A DNA stretch of 56,632 bases from Phycisphaerales bacterium (GTDB taxonomy: Bacteria; Planctomycetota; Phycisphaerae; Phycisphaerales; UBA1924), in the NCBI GenBank assembly GCA_022072615.1, contig JAJVHS010000015.1:97545-154176 (forward strand), in the 5' to 3' direction. A program made the translations under genes and the position numbers. The notes under the pieces are model-generated. The model made no database searches. It was not told where the DNA came from and saw only the letters and a program-made list of their open reading frames with translations. The first letter of the stretch is position 1; each line of letters opens with the position of its first letter. Below are positions 24,930 to 33,668 of the stretch, piece by piece.

Positions 24930-26473
24930 GTGGCCACCGGCCGTCCCGCCCGAGCCGCCAGGTGCTGCCGGGCGTGCTCGCGATCGTCAAAGTGGAGTGA
25001 AACCAGCGTCCCGTTTCCGTCGGACCTGATCTGCTCGGTTTCGTGCCCTTTGCCGGCGATGACGATCACATCGTTGTCGGCGGCTCGCTGGATGGCCGCC
25101 GCGATCGCCTGGTCGCGCTCGACATGAACATCGACCTTGTCGCGGAGCGAGGCGTCGATCCCCGCGAGAATCTCCTTGACGATGGCGCCCGGCTGCTCGG
25201 ACCTGGGGTTGTCGCTGGTCACGATCACCGCATCGGCGATCTCCGCCGCGGCCTTGCCCATCCGCGGGCGCTTGGTGCGATCCTTGTCGCCGCCGCAGCC
25301 GAACACGGCCCACAGCCGACCGGCGGTCGGGTCGGTCGCCATCGCGCCCCGCACCGCCAGGAGCACGTTGCGAAGCGAATCGTCGCTGTGCGCGTAGTCC
25401 ACGTAGACCCGCGGGCCCGCGACGCCGGGTATCTGCACCGGCTCGAGTCTTCCGGGCGGCGCGGTCAGCTTCGGCAGCAGCTCCGAAAGAGCGTCGCCGG
25501 TGACTCCCAGCCGGTGGCAGCACACCGCCGCCTGGAGCACGTTCATGACGTTGTACGCCCCGATCAGGGGCACCGTCCCCTCGGCCGTGCCCCAGGGCCC
25601 GCTCAGCCGCAGTTGCATCCCCGACACGCCGCTGGCCAGAACTTGCGCCGTCGCTTCAAAGTCCCTGCGCGTCAGTGCGATGCCGGATTCACCCACGATG
25701 AGGCAGGCCGCGATCGGCGCCGCGCACCCGCGCGTCACACGCTCGCTCCATGCATCCTGGGCGTTGACCACCGCCAAGCCGTCCTTTGGCAGACTCTCGA
25801 ACAACCGAGCCTTGGAGGCCGCGTAGTTGTCCATCGTCACGTGGTAATCGAGATGATCGCCCGTTAGGTTCGTGAACACCCCGATGTCGATCGAGAGCGC
25901 CGCGACCCGCCGCTGGTCCAGCGCGTGGCTCGACGCCTCCATCGCGGCCGCCGAGCAGCCGCTCTCCACCATCGAACCCAGCGTCCGGCTCAGCTCGATC
26001 GCCGGCGGCGTGGTCATCGACGAGGGCGCCACCTCGCGCCCGTCGTCGGTCAGAACGGTCCCGATCAGCCCGCACCGGGTGTCGACCAGGTTGAGCATCC
26101 GCCAGATGAGGAAGGTGATGGTGGACTTGCCGTTGGTCCCCGTGACGGCCACGAGATCAAGCTTGGACGACGGGTTGCCGTAGAAGCGCTCGGCCAGTCT
26201 CGCCGAAGCGGTCTGGACATCCTTGCAGCGCAGGATGGCCACGCCCGGGTAGTCGATGGGCTGCTCGGCATCGGTCAGGATCGCCGTGGCGCCGGCCTCG
26301 ATCGCCGAGGCGATGAAGCGTCGACCGTCGGCCTTGAGCCCGCCCCGAGCGACAAACAGCGAGCCGGGCAGCGCGGTCCGGCTGTCCTCGGTGATGTCAC
26401 ACACCCGGATCGACTGCCAGTCGCCGGTCGGCGTTTGGATCCCAAACCCCGTCACCAGATCACCCAGCCGCAT
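24926..26473 (-). CDS. murE: UDP-MurNAc-L-Ala-D-Glu--meso-diaminopimelate ligase
   Basis: A protein of 515 residues. The ATG at 26473 gives the usual MurE length; an earlier one would add a basic N-terminus. The P-loop is VTGTNGKSTITFLI, and AFSHALDQRR-type (EASSHALDQRR) and YVDYAHSDDSL motifs are present. VTSDNPRSEQPG contains the DNPR signature that selects meso-diaminopimelate over lysine, so the peptidoglycan is probably the Gram-negative A1-gamma type. The lysine that is carbamylated lies in NYAASKARLFE. First gene of murE-murF-mraY; lexA ends 174 nt upstream. Confidence 0.95.
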   Translation of the reverse strand: MRLGDLVTGFGIQTPTGDWQSIRVCDITEDSRTALPGSLFVARGGLKADGRRFIASAIEAGATAILTDAEQPIDYPGVAILRCKDVQTASARLAERFYGNPSSKLDLVAVTGTNGKSTITFLIWRMLNLVDTRCGLIGTVLTDDGREVAPSSMTTPPAIELSRTLGSMVESGCSAAAMEASSHALDQRRVAALSIDIGVFTNLTGDHLDYHVTMDNYAASKARLFESLPKDGLAVVNAQDAWSERVTRGCAAPIAACLIVGESGIALTRRDFEATAQVLASGVSGMQLRLSGPWGTAEGTVPLIGAYNVMNVLQAAVCCHRLGVTGDALSELLPKLTAPPGRLEPVQIPGVAGPRVYVDYAHSDDSLRNVLLAVRGAMATDPTAGRLWAVFGCGGDKDRTKRPRMGKAAAEIADAVIVTSDNPRSEQPGAIVKEILAGIDASLRDKVDVHVERDQAIAAAIQRAADNDVIVIAGKGHETEQIRSDGNGTLVSLHFDDREHARQHLAARAGRPVAT

Positions 26474-26647
26474 GTCCGCTTTGGCTCCGCCATGGGAGAA
26501 CGGTTCGCCCGCGGTGGGAGACTGCGCGACTCGGCGAATCCGAGGCGCAACCACACCGCTCGGTCGGTACCGCTTCCCCACGATGCTATCGGCACGCCGA
26601 GGGCATCCGCGGGCGTTTTTGCAGGATCAGTGTCGGGCGTCGCCGGT

Positions 26648-27268
26648 TCAGCGGCCGTACCGACGCACGACGCCCTTCACCACGCCCTGCACCTGGCAGA
26701 AGGGCACGCGGATCGGCTCGAACGCCGGGTTGGCGGGCTGGAGGCGGATGTGGTCGGGCTCGCGGAAGAACGTCTTGAGGGTCGTGGACCCGTCGGGGAG
26801 CAGCGCCACCACCCGGTCGCCATTCTGCGCCACCTGGCTGCGCTCGATCAGCACGAAGTCCCCGTCGAGGATCCCCTCGTCCCGCATCGAGTCGCCCTCG
26901 ACCTTCAGCGCGAACGTGGACTCGGTTTTGCCGGTCCGCCCGCCCAGCACCTCGGCCAGGTCGATCTCTTCCATGTCCGCGACCCGCTCGATCGGGTTGC
27001 CGGCCGCGATCTTGCCGACGAGGGGGAAGCGGAGCGGTCGCGACTCGTCCGGGACGGCGATGCCGTCAGCGATCGACAAAGAGCGCGCCTTGTTGGGCTC
27101 GCGCACCAGCGCGCCCTTTTTGATCAACGCCTCGACGTGCTCGAAGACCGTGACCTTGCTGACGCCGATCTCGTCGGCGAGCTCCTGCATCGTCGGCGAA
27201 TAGCCCCGACGCACGCGCCAGTCGCGGATGAGCTGGAGAATCTTCAACTGCTTGGGAGTCAGGTTCAT
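26648..27268 (-). CDS. lexA: LexA repressor
   Basis: A protein of 206 residues; ATG preceded by GAGGAG at 6-7 nt. The N-terminal winged helix (1-65) includes GYSPTMQELADEIGVSKVTV. The C-terminal S24 peptidase domain has the self-cleavage site A89-G90 (GKIAAGNPI), Ser127 (VEGDSMRDEG) and Lys165 (STTLKTFF), all required for RecA-stimulated autolysis. It represses DNA-damage genes. The recognition helix (GVSKVTVFEHVEAL) differs from E. coli, so the operator will differ. No certain SOS box was found upstream. Confidence 0.95.
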   Translation of the reverse strand: MNLTPKQLKILQLIRDWRVRRGYSPTMQELADEIGVSKVTVFEHVEALIKKGALVREPNKARSLSIADGIAVPDESRPLRFPLVGKIAAGNPIERVADMEEIDLAEVLGGRTGKTESTFALKVEGDSMRDEGILDGDFVLIERSQVAQNGDRVVALLPDGSTTLKTFFREPDHIRLQPANPAFEPIRVPFCQVQGVVKGVVRRYGR

Positions 27269-28453
27269 GTCGTATCTCCTCGGCGTGCGCCGATGCCAAA
27301 ACGTGCCGCGGCTCACTTACCGGCGGATCTGTATCGTCCACTCCACGACGCGTGCGAGCCTCGGACCCGGACCCCCCGGGACCAGGACCCCACGCGCGAA
27401 TGTCTGCATCAAACCGAGCATCGGGGCGGTCGGTCTCCGGCACCGGCGATCCCGCCGGGGCCACCAAGCTCCATCCGACACTGACGCTCGAACGAAAATC
27501 GGCGGATGCCCGGCGCAGCGGGACCCGGATCGGACCAGGTCGGACGTCCGCGACCGGCAACACCGCCCGAACGATCGGCTCAGCCCATCGCGAACCCGAA
27601 AGGCCCGACCAGCGAGCCCTCGCGAAACCCAGCTGCTTGCGCTGAAGCTCCAGCAGACGCTCCGCCGCCACCAGCAGACCGAGCTTCTGCGAGCACAACT
27701 CCGCGGGCGACGGCCCGCGATGGTCGCGATCAAGATCGTGGTCAGTTGATTCCACATCACCATCCACCCACCGAGCAGCCCGCAACTCCCGCACGAACTG
27801 GCCGCCGGGCCCCAGCTTGACCAGAGCCCCCTGTCGAACGTCGGAAAAGGCCAGGATTTCCTGCGCGGACGATCCGGAATCCGTCGATCCACGGCCCGCC
27901 GCGAGAGGTTCTGGCGCTCGACACCGTTCCTGCCCACATTCGTCCCCATCCGATCTCGACACCACCCAGCACACGATCCGACTCAGCAGGCCCTTGCCAC
28001 CAGCAGCACCCGACCTTCTTCCACCGTGTGCCCGTGTGCCGCCGTTCCAGCGTTCAGCGTGCTCGGTGACACTGCGTCGAGCCGGCGATCCGGCGAACGA
28101 CCGGACTTCAGAAGCCCGCCGGCTCGAAAAACCATCAAAACGACCGCCTCCCAGCGGCACATCTCCAGCACCAGTCGCGACTCGCGTGGCCGTCGCTTGC
28201 ATCACTCAGCCTCCGTGCCCGCACCGACGAAACGGCTGTGACGCCGCATCGTCTTTCGCCCAAAACCCACGGTTCCCCGTGAACTTTGGCGACTCCAAAC
28301 ACCCGGACGACCATCCACGCGCCCGCCGAACCCGCTTGCTCTCTGATCGTGTTCCGATCAGAAGTAAGGTATCAGGTTCGGTACATGATAGCCGATCAGC
28401 ACCCGCTCGTCAAGCGGATGTTTGGTGAATGAAAACCGTGTGTCCCCGCAAAC
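27269..28453. other. Gene-poor 1.1-kb stretch between lexA and dprA
   Basis: No open frame here has a recognisable protein, a good start and consistent codon use. Minus-strand frames are open (27317-27949 and one running from 28205 into lexA), but they are Arg/Ser/Gly-rich and overlap. A short piece around 27610-27710 on the minus strand (LGLLVAAERLLELQRKQLG) has helix-like composition and may be a remnant of a gene. The proximal part must contain the lexA promoter; a TACAGA -10-like box lies near 27330 on the minus strand. The distal end holds the repeat cluster listed separately. It may be a decayed gene or a regulatory region. Confidence 0.4.
28342..28399. promoter_or_regulatory. Cluster of CGATCAG repeats, possible operator
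   Basis: TCTGATCG (28342-28349) and CGATCAGA (28355-28362) form a perfect inverted repeat with a 5-nt spacer. CCGATCAG recurs in direct orientation at 28392-28399, 38 nt after the copy at 28354. The local sequence is AT-richer than the flanks (GTAAGGTATCAG, GTACATGATAG). No T-run follows either arm, so a terminator is unlikely and a protein-binding site is plausible. Which gene it would control is unclear. Confidence 0.4.
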
Positions 28454-29629
28454 CTAGCGCGTGCGCTCGAACCGGCTGCCCGCGCGGCGGATCGACCGGC
28501 GCAGCTCCAAGACCGTCAGTTCCGCTCGCAGTTCATGAACCGCCAGACCCGTGCGGTCGATCAGGTGTTCGATCGTCGCGGAGTCGCCGGTAGTGCCGAC
28601 GGCGTCGAGCACGCGGCGCTGCTGCTCCGAGAGGCCGGGTTCTTCGTGCTCATCCGCAGTTTCCGCCGCAGCGCCCGATGGTTCAGCGGATTTCCAGAGC
28701 GAGACCTCCGCGCCCTGGTGGTGCCGCCGCCCGGCAGGGTGGAGCACGTCGAGCACATCTGCCGGCTGCGTGACCATCGCCGCGCCGTCGAGCCGGATCA
28801 GGTCGTTGCTCCCCATGCTCGATGGCGAATCCACGCGGCCCGGGAGCGCCATCACCTCGCGACCGTGGTCCTCGCCCGCGACCCGAGCCGTGATGAGCGA
28901 CCCGGACTGGCGGCCCGCCTCGATGACCAGCACGCCCAGGCTGAGCCCGGAAATGATGCGGTTCCGAGCCGGAAAGTTCTCCGCCTTCGGCGGCGTGGTC
29001 ATCGGCAGTTCGCTCACCACCGCGCCGCGATCCTCCGCCGCAATCCGGTCAAAGAGCCCGGCATTCTCCGGCGGGTACACATGAGACAGGCCGCAGCCGA
29101 GCACCGCGATCGTGCGGCCGTGCACCGTGAGCGCGCCACGGTGGGCCGCGGTATCGATCCCCCGCGCCCCGCCCGAAACGATCGTGAGCCCCGCGTCGGC
29201 CAGCCCCGCGCCGAACCGCCCGGCCTGCTCAAGGCCGTACTGCGTGCACCCGCGCGACCCGACGATCGCGACGCAGTAGCGATCCTGTCCTCCCGGATCC
29301 AATCGGCCGCGGACGTAGAGCAGCGGCGGCGGATCCGGGATCTGGCTCAGGGGCTGGGGATAGGAGTCTGACCCGAACGCCACCAGTTGCACCCCGTGGC
29401 GCTCGATTTCCTCGATTTCCCGATCGACCAGCGAGCCGGCGCCCGCCGCCGCGGCGGCGATGGCTCGTGATCGCACCGGGCCGACGCCCTTGATGCGCTC
29501 GAGTTGCGCCGGGCTCGCGTGCAGGACGGCGCTGGGGCTGCCCAGCGCCGCCAGGAGTCGCCCGAGCAGGACCGGGCCCACCCCTTCGGCCAGCGTGAGC
29601 CGCAGCAGATCTCGAAGTTGTTCGTCCAC
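28454..29629 (-). CDS. dprA: DNA-processing protein DprA
   Basis: A protein of 391 residues; GTG start with GGGGAG 5-6 nt upstream. It loads RecA on incoming single-stranded DNA in transformation. The N-terminal helix-hairpin-helix part (LERIKGVGPVRSRAI) is followed by the Rossmann-like DprA core (about 70-295) with VAIVGSRGCTQYGL, IVSGGARGIDTAAHRGAL, TIAVLGCGL, FPARNRIISGLS and MALPGRVDSPSSMGSN. A C-terminal winged-helix domain (about 325-388) completes the long form. No other competence gene is nearby. Confidence 0.95.
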   Translation of the reverse strand: MDEQLRDLLRLTLAEGVGPVLLGRLLAALGSPSAVLHASPAQLERIKGVGPVRSRAIAAAAAGAGSLVDREIEEIERHGVQLVAFGSDSYPQPLSQIPDPPPLLYVRGRLDPGGQDRYCVAIVGSRGCTQYGLEQAGRFGAGLADAGLTIVSGGARGIDTAAHRGALTVHGRTIAVLGCGLSHVYPPENAGLFDRIAAEDRGAVVSELPMTTPPKAENFPARNRIISGLSLGVLVIEAGRQSGSLITARVAGEDHGREVMALPGRVDSPSSMGSNDLIRLDGAAMVTQPADVLDVLHPAGRRHHQGAEVSLWKSAEPSGAAAETADEHEEPGLSEQQRRVLDAVGTTGDSATIEHLIDRTGLAVHELRAELTVLELRRSIRRAGSRFERTR

Positions 29630-29659
29630 GCAGACTCCCCCGGAAACAGGCGTTCCCGC

Positions 29660-30190
29660 CTAGCGGCCCTCCGCCGGCGTCACGCCGGATGTCGCGGCGC
29701 TCCCGGGCGCAGCGGCCGCCTCCTGGTAGGGCGCCTCGATGTCCTCTTCATCCCGACCGGCCCGCCGAGCGAACACCGTGATGGCCTCCCGCGTCGACAC
29801 CTGCGTCAGGACCCGCAGGTCAACCACCACCTGCGGGTAGCTGAAGCGCGGGTCCGGGTCGTGCAGCGTCACAAAGACGTGCTTGCGGCGGTAGGCCTCC
29901 CAGGTCGAGTCCATGGTCAGCGAATACCCCGGCGAACCCACTCGAGCCACGATCACGTGTTCGCGGCCGGTCGAGTCAATCGAGATGACCCCCTGTTCAA
30001 ACTGGCCCTCGGCGGGTTCCGGCGGTCCTGGCTGCGAGTAGCAGCCGGGCAGTGTTCCTGCCGCGGCGAGTCCCAGCCCGATGAGCCCCGCCCGGACCAC
30101 TGCATTGAAGAGACAAAGTGGCCGTCGTGCCGATAGGCTCTGTGGTGACCGATCCGGCCCCGGCGTTGTCCATTGAGTGCGTCGCACCAT
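29660..30190 (-). CDS. Hypothetical lipoprotein
   Basis: A protein of 176 residues from the ATG with AGGA 8 nt upstream. A long basic N-region precedes a hydrophobic core (about 30-46) and a possible lipobox ending LPGC (Cys50), though Pro at -2 is unusual. The mature part has beta-rich segments (QGVISIDSTGREHVIVARVG, KHVFVTLHDPDPRFSYPQVV) and an Ala/Pro tail. No known domain is recognised. It ends 30 nt before dprA starts and may share its transcript; it is divergent from the SpoIID-domain gene. Confidence 0.7.
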   Translation of the reverse strand: MVRRTQWTTPGPDRSPQSLSARRPLCLFNAVVRAGLIGLGLAAAGTLPGCYSQPGPPEPAEGQFEQGVISIDSTGREHVIVARVGSPGYSLTMDSTWEAYRRKHVFVTLHDPDPRFSYPQVVVDLRVLTQVSTREAITVFARRAGRDEEDIEAPYQEAAAAPGSAATSGVTPAEGR

Positions 30191-30258
30191 GAACAGCATC
30201 CTACCGGATCGAAATGGCCGCGGCATTCCCGAACACCGGTCGGAGCGGATTTCAATCG

Positions 30259-31758
30259 ATGAGCGTCCGAAGGCACAACTCTTCACGATCGGGCTCCCCG
30301 CGCGGATCCCGCGGTCACGGGCGGCGCCTCCGCCGGCGGCAGCGGCGGTTCGCGATCGCCGCGCTCTCCCCGCTCACGGCGATCGCGGTCCTTCTGTTGG
30401 CCGCGGTTACGCTCGCCGTCTGGTCGTGTTCGACTGACCCGGGGTACCCGAGGCGTCGACCCGCGCCACTCCCCGCGGCCGCGGGAGACGGCGCCACGCC
30501 GACGTTGGCCGACCCCGCGCCGGCGCCCATCGTCATCTCGCCGCTCTTCGAAGCCGAGCCCGACATCCGCGTGCGGGTCCGCCAGGCCGTCGAGACCGTC
30601 CGCATCGAATGCTCGACACCGATCGAGGCCTCGGTTCCGGAGGCCAGGCCGCTGGTGCTGGTGGCTCCGGTGATCGCCAGTTCGCTGCCGACCGGCCTTC
30701 GGCTGACGTCGGGCGTGGGCGAGGCCTTCGACATCGGCCCCGGGCTGGATGTGACGCTGGTTCCGATCGCCGCGTCGGGGTCCTCTCCGGCTCAGCGGCC
30801 CGCCGCGCACCTCCGGATCGACGGCACCGATTTCCCGGGCGCGCTGACGCTCCGCCGAGCCTCGGATACGTCACCCCTCGCGTTCGACGTGATCGCGACC
30901 ATGGCGATCGAGGACTACCTCCCCGGCGTTCTCGCCAAGGAGCTGTTCGCCAACTGGCCGCTCGCCGCGTACGAGGCGCAGGCCGTGTGCGCGCGGACGT
31001 ACGCGCTCTTCGTGCGTGGACTCGACCGAGCGGCGGGACGGGCGTTTGACGTGGAGAATTCGCAGGCCGACCAGGTCTACGGCGGCGCGACAACCAACGT
31101 GACCGCGCTGCGCGCGGTCCGCAACACCCGCGGTGTGGTGCTCACCTACGGCGGCGCTCTCTTCAAGACCTATTACTCGAGCACCTGCGGCGGCCGCGCC
31201 GGGTCGGCGGCCGATGTGTGGCCCATCTCCCGCGGATTTGAGTACAACCTGGCGCCGCCGATCCAGGGCGCCGGTCGTGACCATTACTGCCAGGCCGCCC
31301 GTCTCTATCGCTGGGAAGCCACCCGCACCGCCGACGAGCTGGGCAAACGCCTCGCCGCGTGGGGCCGCAACGCCGGCCACGCGGTCAGGTCGATCGGGTC
31401 GGTCCGCGGCGTGTCGGTCGAGAAGGTCAACCAGACCTCACGCCCGTCGAGGTACACCGTGATCGATGACCGCGGCCGCACCTTCTCGCTGTCGGGCGAG
31501 GAACTTCGGGTCGCGTGCAACTTCTCCGCCGAGGGCTATCCCGCCATCACGCCCCAGACGCGCGTCAACAGCAACGACCTGGAGTTCATCCAGATGCCGG
31601 CCACCGAACTGACATTCCTCGTTCGCGGGCGAGGATTCGGCCACGGCGTTGGCATGTGCCAGTGGTGCCTCAAGGGCATGGCGGATCGCGGCATCCCGTG
31701 GGACCAGCAGGTGCTGACCTTCTACCCGGGTGCCCAGATCATGCGCGGCTACAACTGA
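30259..31758 (+). CDS. SpoIID/LytB-domain protein, probable peptidoglycan lytic enzyme
   Basis: A protein of 499 residues. The ATG at 30259 is chosen; one at 30214 is also possible. A very basic N-terminus and one membrane helix (about 33-55) precede a Pro-rich linker. The SpoIID domain spans about 215-495: IEDYLPGVLAKELFANWP with the conserved Glu, YEAQAVCARTYALF, YYSSTCGGRAG with the Cys seen in SpoIID, and GRGFGHGVGMCQWCLKGMA. SpoIID cuts the glycan strands of denuded peptidoglycan. No sporulation gene is present, so it is likely a wall-remodelling factor. Confidence 0.85.
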   Translation: MSVRRHNSSRSGSPRGSRGHGRRLRRRQRRFAIAALSPLTAIAVLLLAAVTLAVWSCSTDPGYPRRRPAPLPAAAGDGATPTLADPAPAPIVISPLFEAEPDIRVRVRQAVETVRIECSTPIEASVPEARPLVLVAPVIASSLPTGLRLTSGVGEAFDIGPGLDVTLVPIAASGSSPAQRPAAHLRIDGTDFPGALTLRRASDTSPLAFDVIATMAIEDYLPGVLAKELFANWPLAAYEAQAVCARTYALFVRGLDRAAGRAFDVENSQADQVYGGATTNVTALRAVRNTRGVVLTYGGALFKTYYSSTCGGRAGSAADVWPISRGFEYNLAPPIQGAGRDHYCQAARLYRWEATRTADELGKRLAAWGRNAGHAVRSIGSVRGVSVEKVNQTSRPSRYTVIDDRGRTFSLSGEELRVACNFSAEGYPAITPQTRVNSNDLEFIQMPATELTFLVRGRGFGHGVGMCQWCLKGMADRGIPWDQQVLTFYPGAQIMRGYN

Positions 31759-31773
31759 GCCCGCACGGCCGCG

Positions 31774-32208
31774 TTACACCACCACGTCGATGAGCCGGCC
31801 GTTGTTGGTCCGGGAGATCAGCCGGTACGTGTCGATCATCCGCGTCGTGACATCGTGCTCCAGACGCCGCAGCGACTCGACCGAAGCCCCGGCCACCGCG
31901 GGGATTTTCGACCCTTCGCAGCAGCAGTGGTCCGCCGAGAGATACGGGCGGGCCCTCAGCTGCGCCGTCCAGAGGTCCACCAGGGACGCCTGGCTGCTCA
32001 GCGCCGCGAACTGGCGAGCGCGTTTGGCGAGCACCACGTCCAGCGGGATGTACGCTGGCGCCGCGAGCTCGTGTGCTCGCTGCTGCTCGGCTCGGTCGGT
32101 GTGCCTGGCGGCCTCGTCGTCGAGTTGCCGCGACGGATCCGAGCGGTCGGCCCACCGGCCCGCAAAGACCGACAGCCACGCTTCAACTCTTGAGATGGTG
32201 TCCGGCAT
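31774..32208 (-). CDS. Hypothetical protein
   Basis: A protein of 144 residues from the ATG at 32208; a GTG at 32256 would add 16 residues. No family is recognised. It is mostly helical and charged (SRQLDDEAARHTDRAEQQRA), with DHCCCEGSK in the middle and a C-terminal helix ending RLISRTNNGRLIDVVV. Codon use is typical of the window, supporting a real gene. It converges on the SpoIID gene with a 15-nt gap and is divergent from queA. Confidence 0.6.
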   Translation of the reverse strand: MPDTISRVEAWLSVFAGRWADRSDPSRQLDDEAARHTDRAEQQRAHELAAPAYIPLDVVLAKRARQFAALSSQASLVDLWTAQLRARPYLSADHCCCEGSKIPAVAGASVESLRRLEHDVTTRMIDTYRLISRTNNGRLIDVVV

Positions 32209-32380
32209 CTCCGGAGACGTTTCGAGCGGCGTGCCACGTTCGCAGCTATCGGACACGTCCCAGAAAAACGTGGTTCTGAGCGTGCCAGCGGCCGTCGGCG
32301 TCGATCCGCCGGCACAACAATCACGCGCGGGCGCGGCGTGTTGATTCCGTGCCACGGTTGGACGTTGCGAGGGATCAACG

Positions 32381-33487
32381 GTGTTGCGGACCGCCGACCT
32401 GGAATACCACCTGCCCCCGGAGCTCATCGCCACCCAGGCGGTCGAGCCTCGCGACGCCGCTCGGCTCATGGTCGTCAGCCGGTCGGGGGCTGAAACCCTT
32501 CATCGCACGGTGCGGGACCTGCCCGACCTGCTCACGCCGGGTGACCTGCTGGTGTTCAATTCGACCCGGGTGCTGCCGGCCCGGCTGCATGGGCGACGGG
32601 TCGGTACCGGTGGGCGTGTGGGCGGGCTGTTCCTCAGCGAGCCCGCCGCGGGAGAGTGGACCTGCCTGCTCAAGGGCGGGCACCTGCGCCCGGGCGTGGA
32701 GATCGAGCTGCTGGACGCCGCCGAACGTCCGGCCGTGACGCTCGTGCTGCTCCACAGGGATGAAGACGAACCGGGCGCATGGCGGGTGCGAGTGCAGGGC
32801 GACCAGCGATCGTGCTCGGACCTGCTGGAACAACTGGGCCAGACGCCGTTGCCTCCTTACATCCTGGGCGCTCGAGCGTCGCAGGGCGTCCGCGTCGATG
32901 ATCTCGTTGACCGCGCCCGGTACCAGACCGTGTTCGCGCACGATGCGGCGGAGGTCCCCGGGCAGGGGTCGGTCGCGGCCCCGACCGCCGGGCTGCATTT
33001 CACGCCCGAGTTGCTGGGGGCATTGACCGCGCGCGGCATCCACCGGGCCGAGGTGGTGCTGCACGTGGGAACGGGCACGTTCAAGCCGGTGGAAACCGAG
33101 TACGTCGAGCAGCACCCGATGCACGCGGAATGGTGTTCGATGCCCGCGGAGACGATCGCGGCCATCCGGCGCGCCGCGAACGAGGGCCGGCGGGTGATCC
33201 CCGTGGGCACCACCAGCGCGCGCACGATCGAGGCCCACGCGGACGCGATCGCGAGCGTTTCGGCGGCGCCGGCGATCGCGACGCGGCTGCTGATCACCCC
33301 GGGTTATCAATGGCGTTGCTGCACGGGGCTCATGACCAATTTTCACCTGCCGCGGTCCACGCTGCTGGCGATGCTCGCCTCCATGTTTCCCGAGGGAATT
33401 CACCGGGCCAAGGCGCTGTACGCGGACGCGATCGAGCGGCGGTACCGCTTCTACAGCTACGGCGACGCGATGCTGGTGCTGCCGTAA
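32381..33487 (+). CDS. queA: S-adenosylmethionine:tRNA ribosyltransferase-isomerase
   Basis: A protein of 368 residues; GTG start with GAGGG 7 nt upstream. It transfers the ribosyl part of SAM to 7-aminomethyl-7-deazaguanine in tRNA to form epoxyqueuosine. Motifs: LPPELIATQAVEPRDAARL, LVFNSTRVLPARL, AAPTAGLHFTPELL, LHVGTGTFKPVE, VGTTSARTIEA and LMTNFHLPRSTLLAMLASM. Length is usual for the family. The other queuosine genes are not in the window. Confidence 0.95.
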   Translation: MLRTADLEYHLPPELIATQAVEPRDAARLMVVSRSGAETLHRTVRDLPDLLTPGDLLVFNSTRVLPARLHGRRVGTGGRVGGLFLSEPAAGEWTCLLKGGHLRPGVEIELLDAAERPAVTLVLLHRDEDEPGAWRVRVQGDQRSCSDLLEQLGQTPLPPYILGARASQGVRVDDLVDRARYQTVFAHDAAEVPGQGSVAAPTAGLHFTPELLGALTARGIHRAEVVLHVGTGTFKPVETEYVEQHPMHAEWCSMPAETIAAIRRAANEGRRVIPVGTTSARTIEAHADAIASVSAAPAIATRLLITPGYQWRCCTGLMTNFHLPRSTLLAMLASMFPEGIHRAKALYADAIERRYRFYSYGDAMLVLP

Positions 33488-33668
33488 ACACGAGGACCCC
33501 GTGAGCTCCGAGGGGTGCATGCCCCCGGGGCAGACCCTCGCCCCTTGCGAGGGCGCGCACGATTGAGCGTGTGCGCTGCACTTTCCCGCAGGCTGCCGTT
33601 CCTCTGGCCGATGCATGCACCATCGGCGGGCGAGTGCGGGCTTGCCGGGCTGCTGACAGGGGAATGAC
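33488..33668 (+). other. Hairpin-rich 181-nt gap before the histidine kinase
   Basis: Several stems can form: CCCTCG/CGAGGG with a 7-nt loop around 33540, GCGCGCACG (33553-33561) with CGTGTGCGC (33568-33576; one mismatch, loop ATTGAG), and CCGATG (33608-33613) with CATCGG (33621-33626). No T-run follows any of them. The gap may hold a weak queA terminator or a structured leader of the kinase gene. No known riboswitch is recognised. Confidence 0.35.

Noticed and set aside
27269..27700. SOS box upstream of lexA
   Set aside because: No copy of the Gram-positive GAAC-N4-GTTC or proteobacterial types was found at a promoter-like place; the operator of this LexA is probably different.
27066..28205. 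379-residue minus-strand frame between dprA and lexA
   Set aside because: It runs out of frame through lexA, which has all its catalytic residues, and its composition is Arg/Gly/Ser-rich with no recognisable domain.
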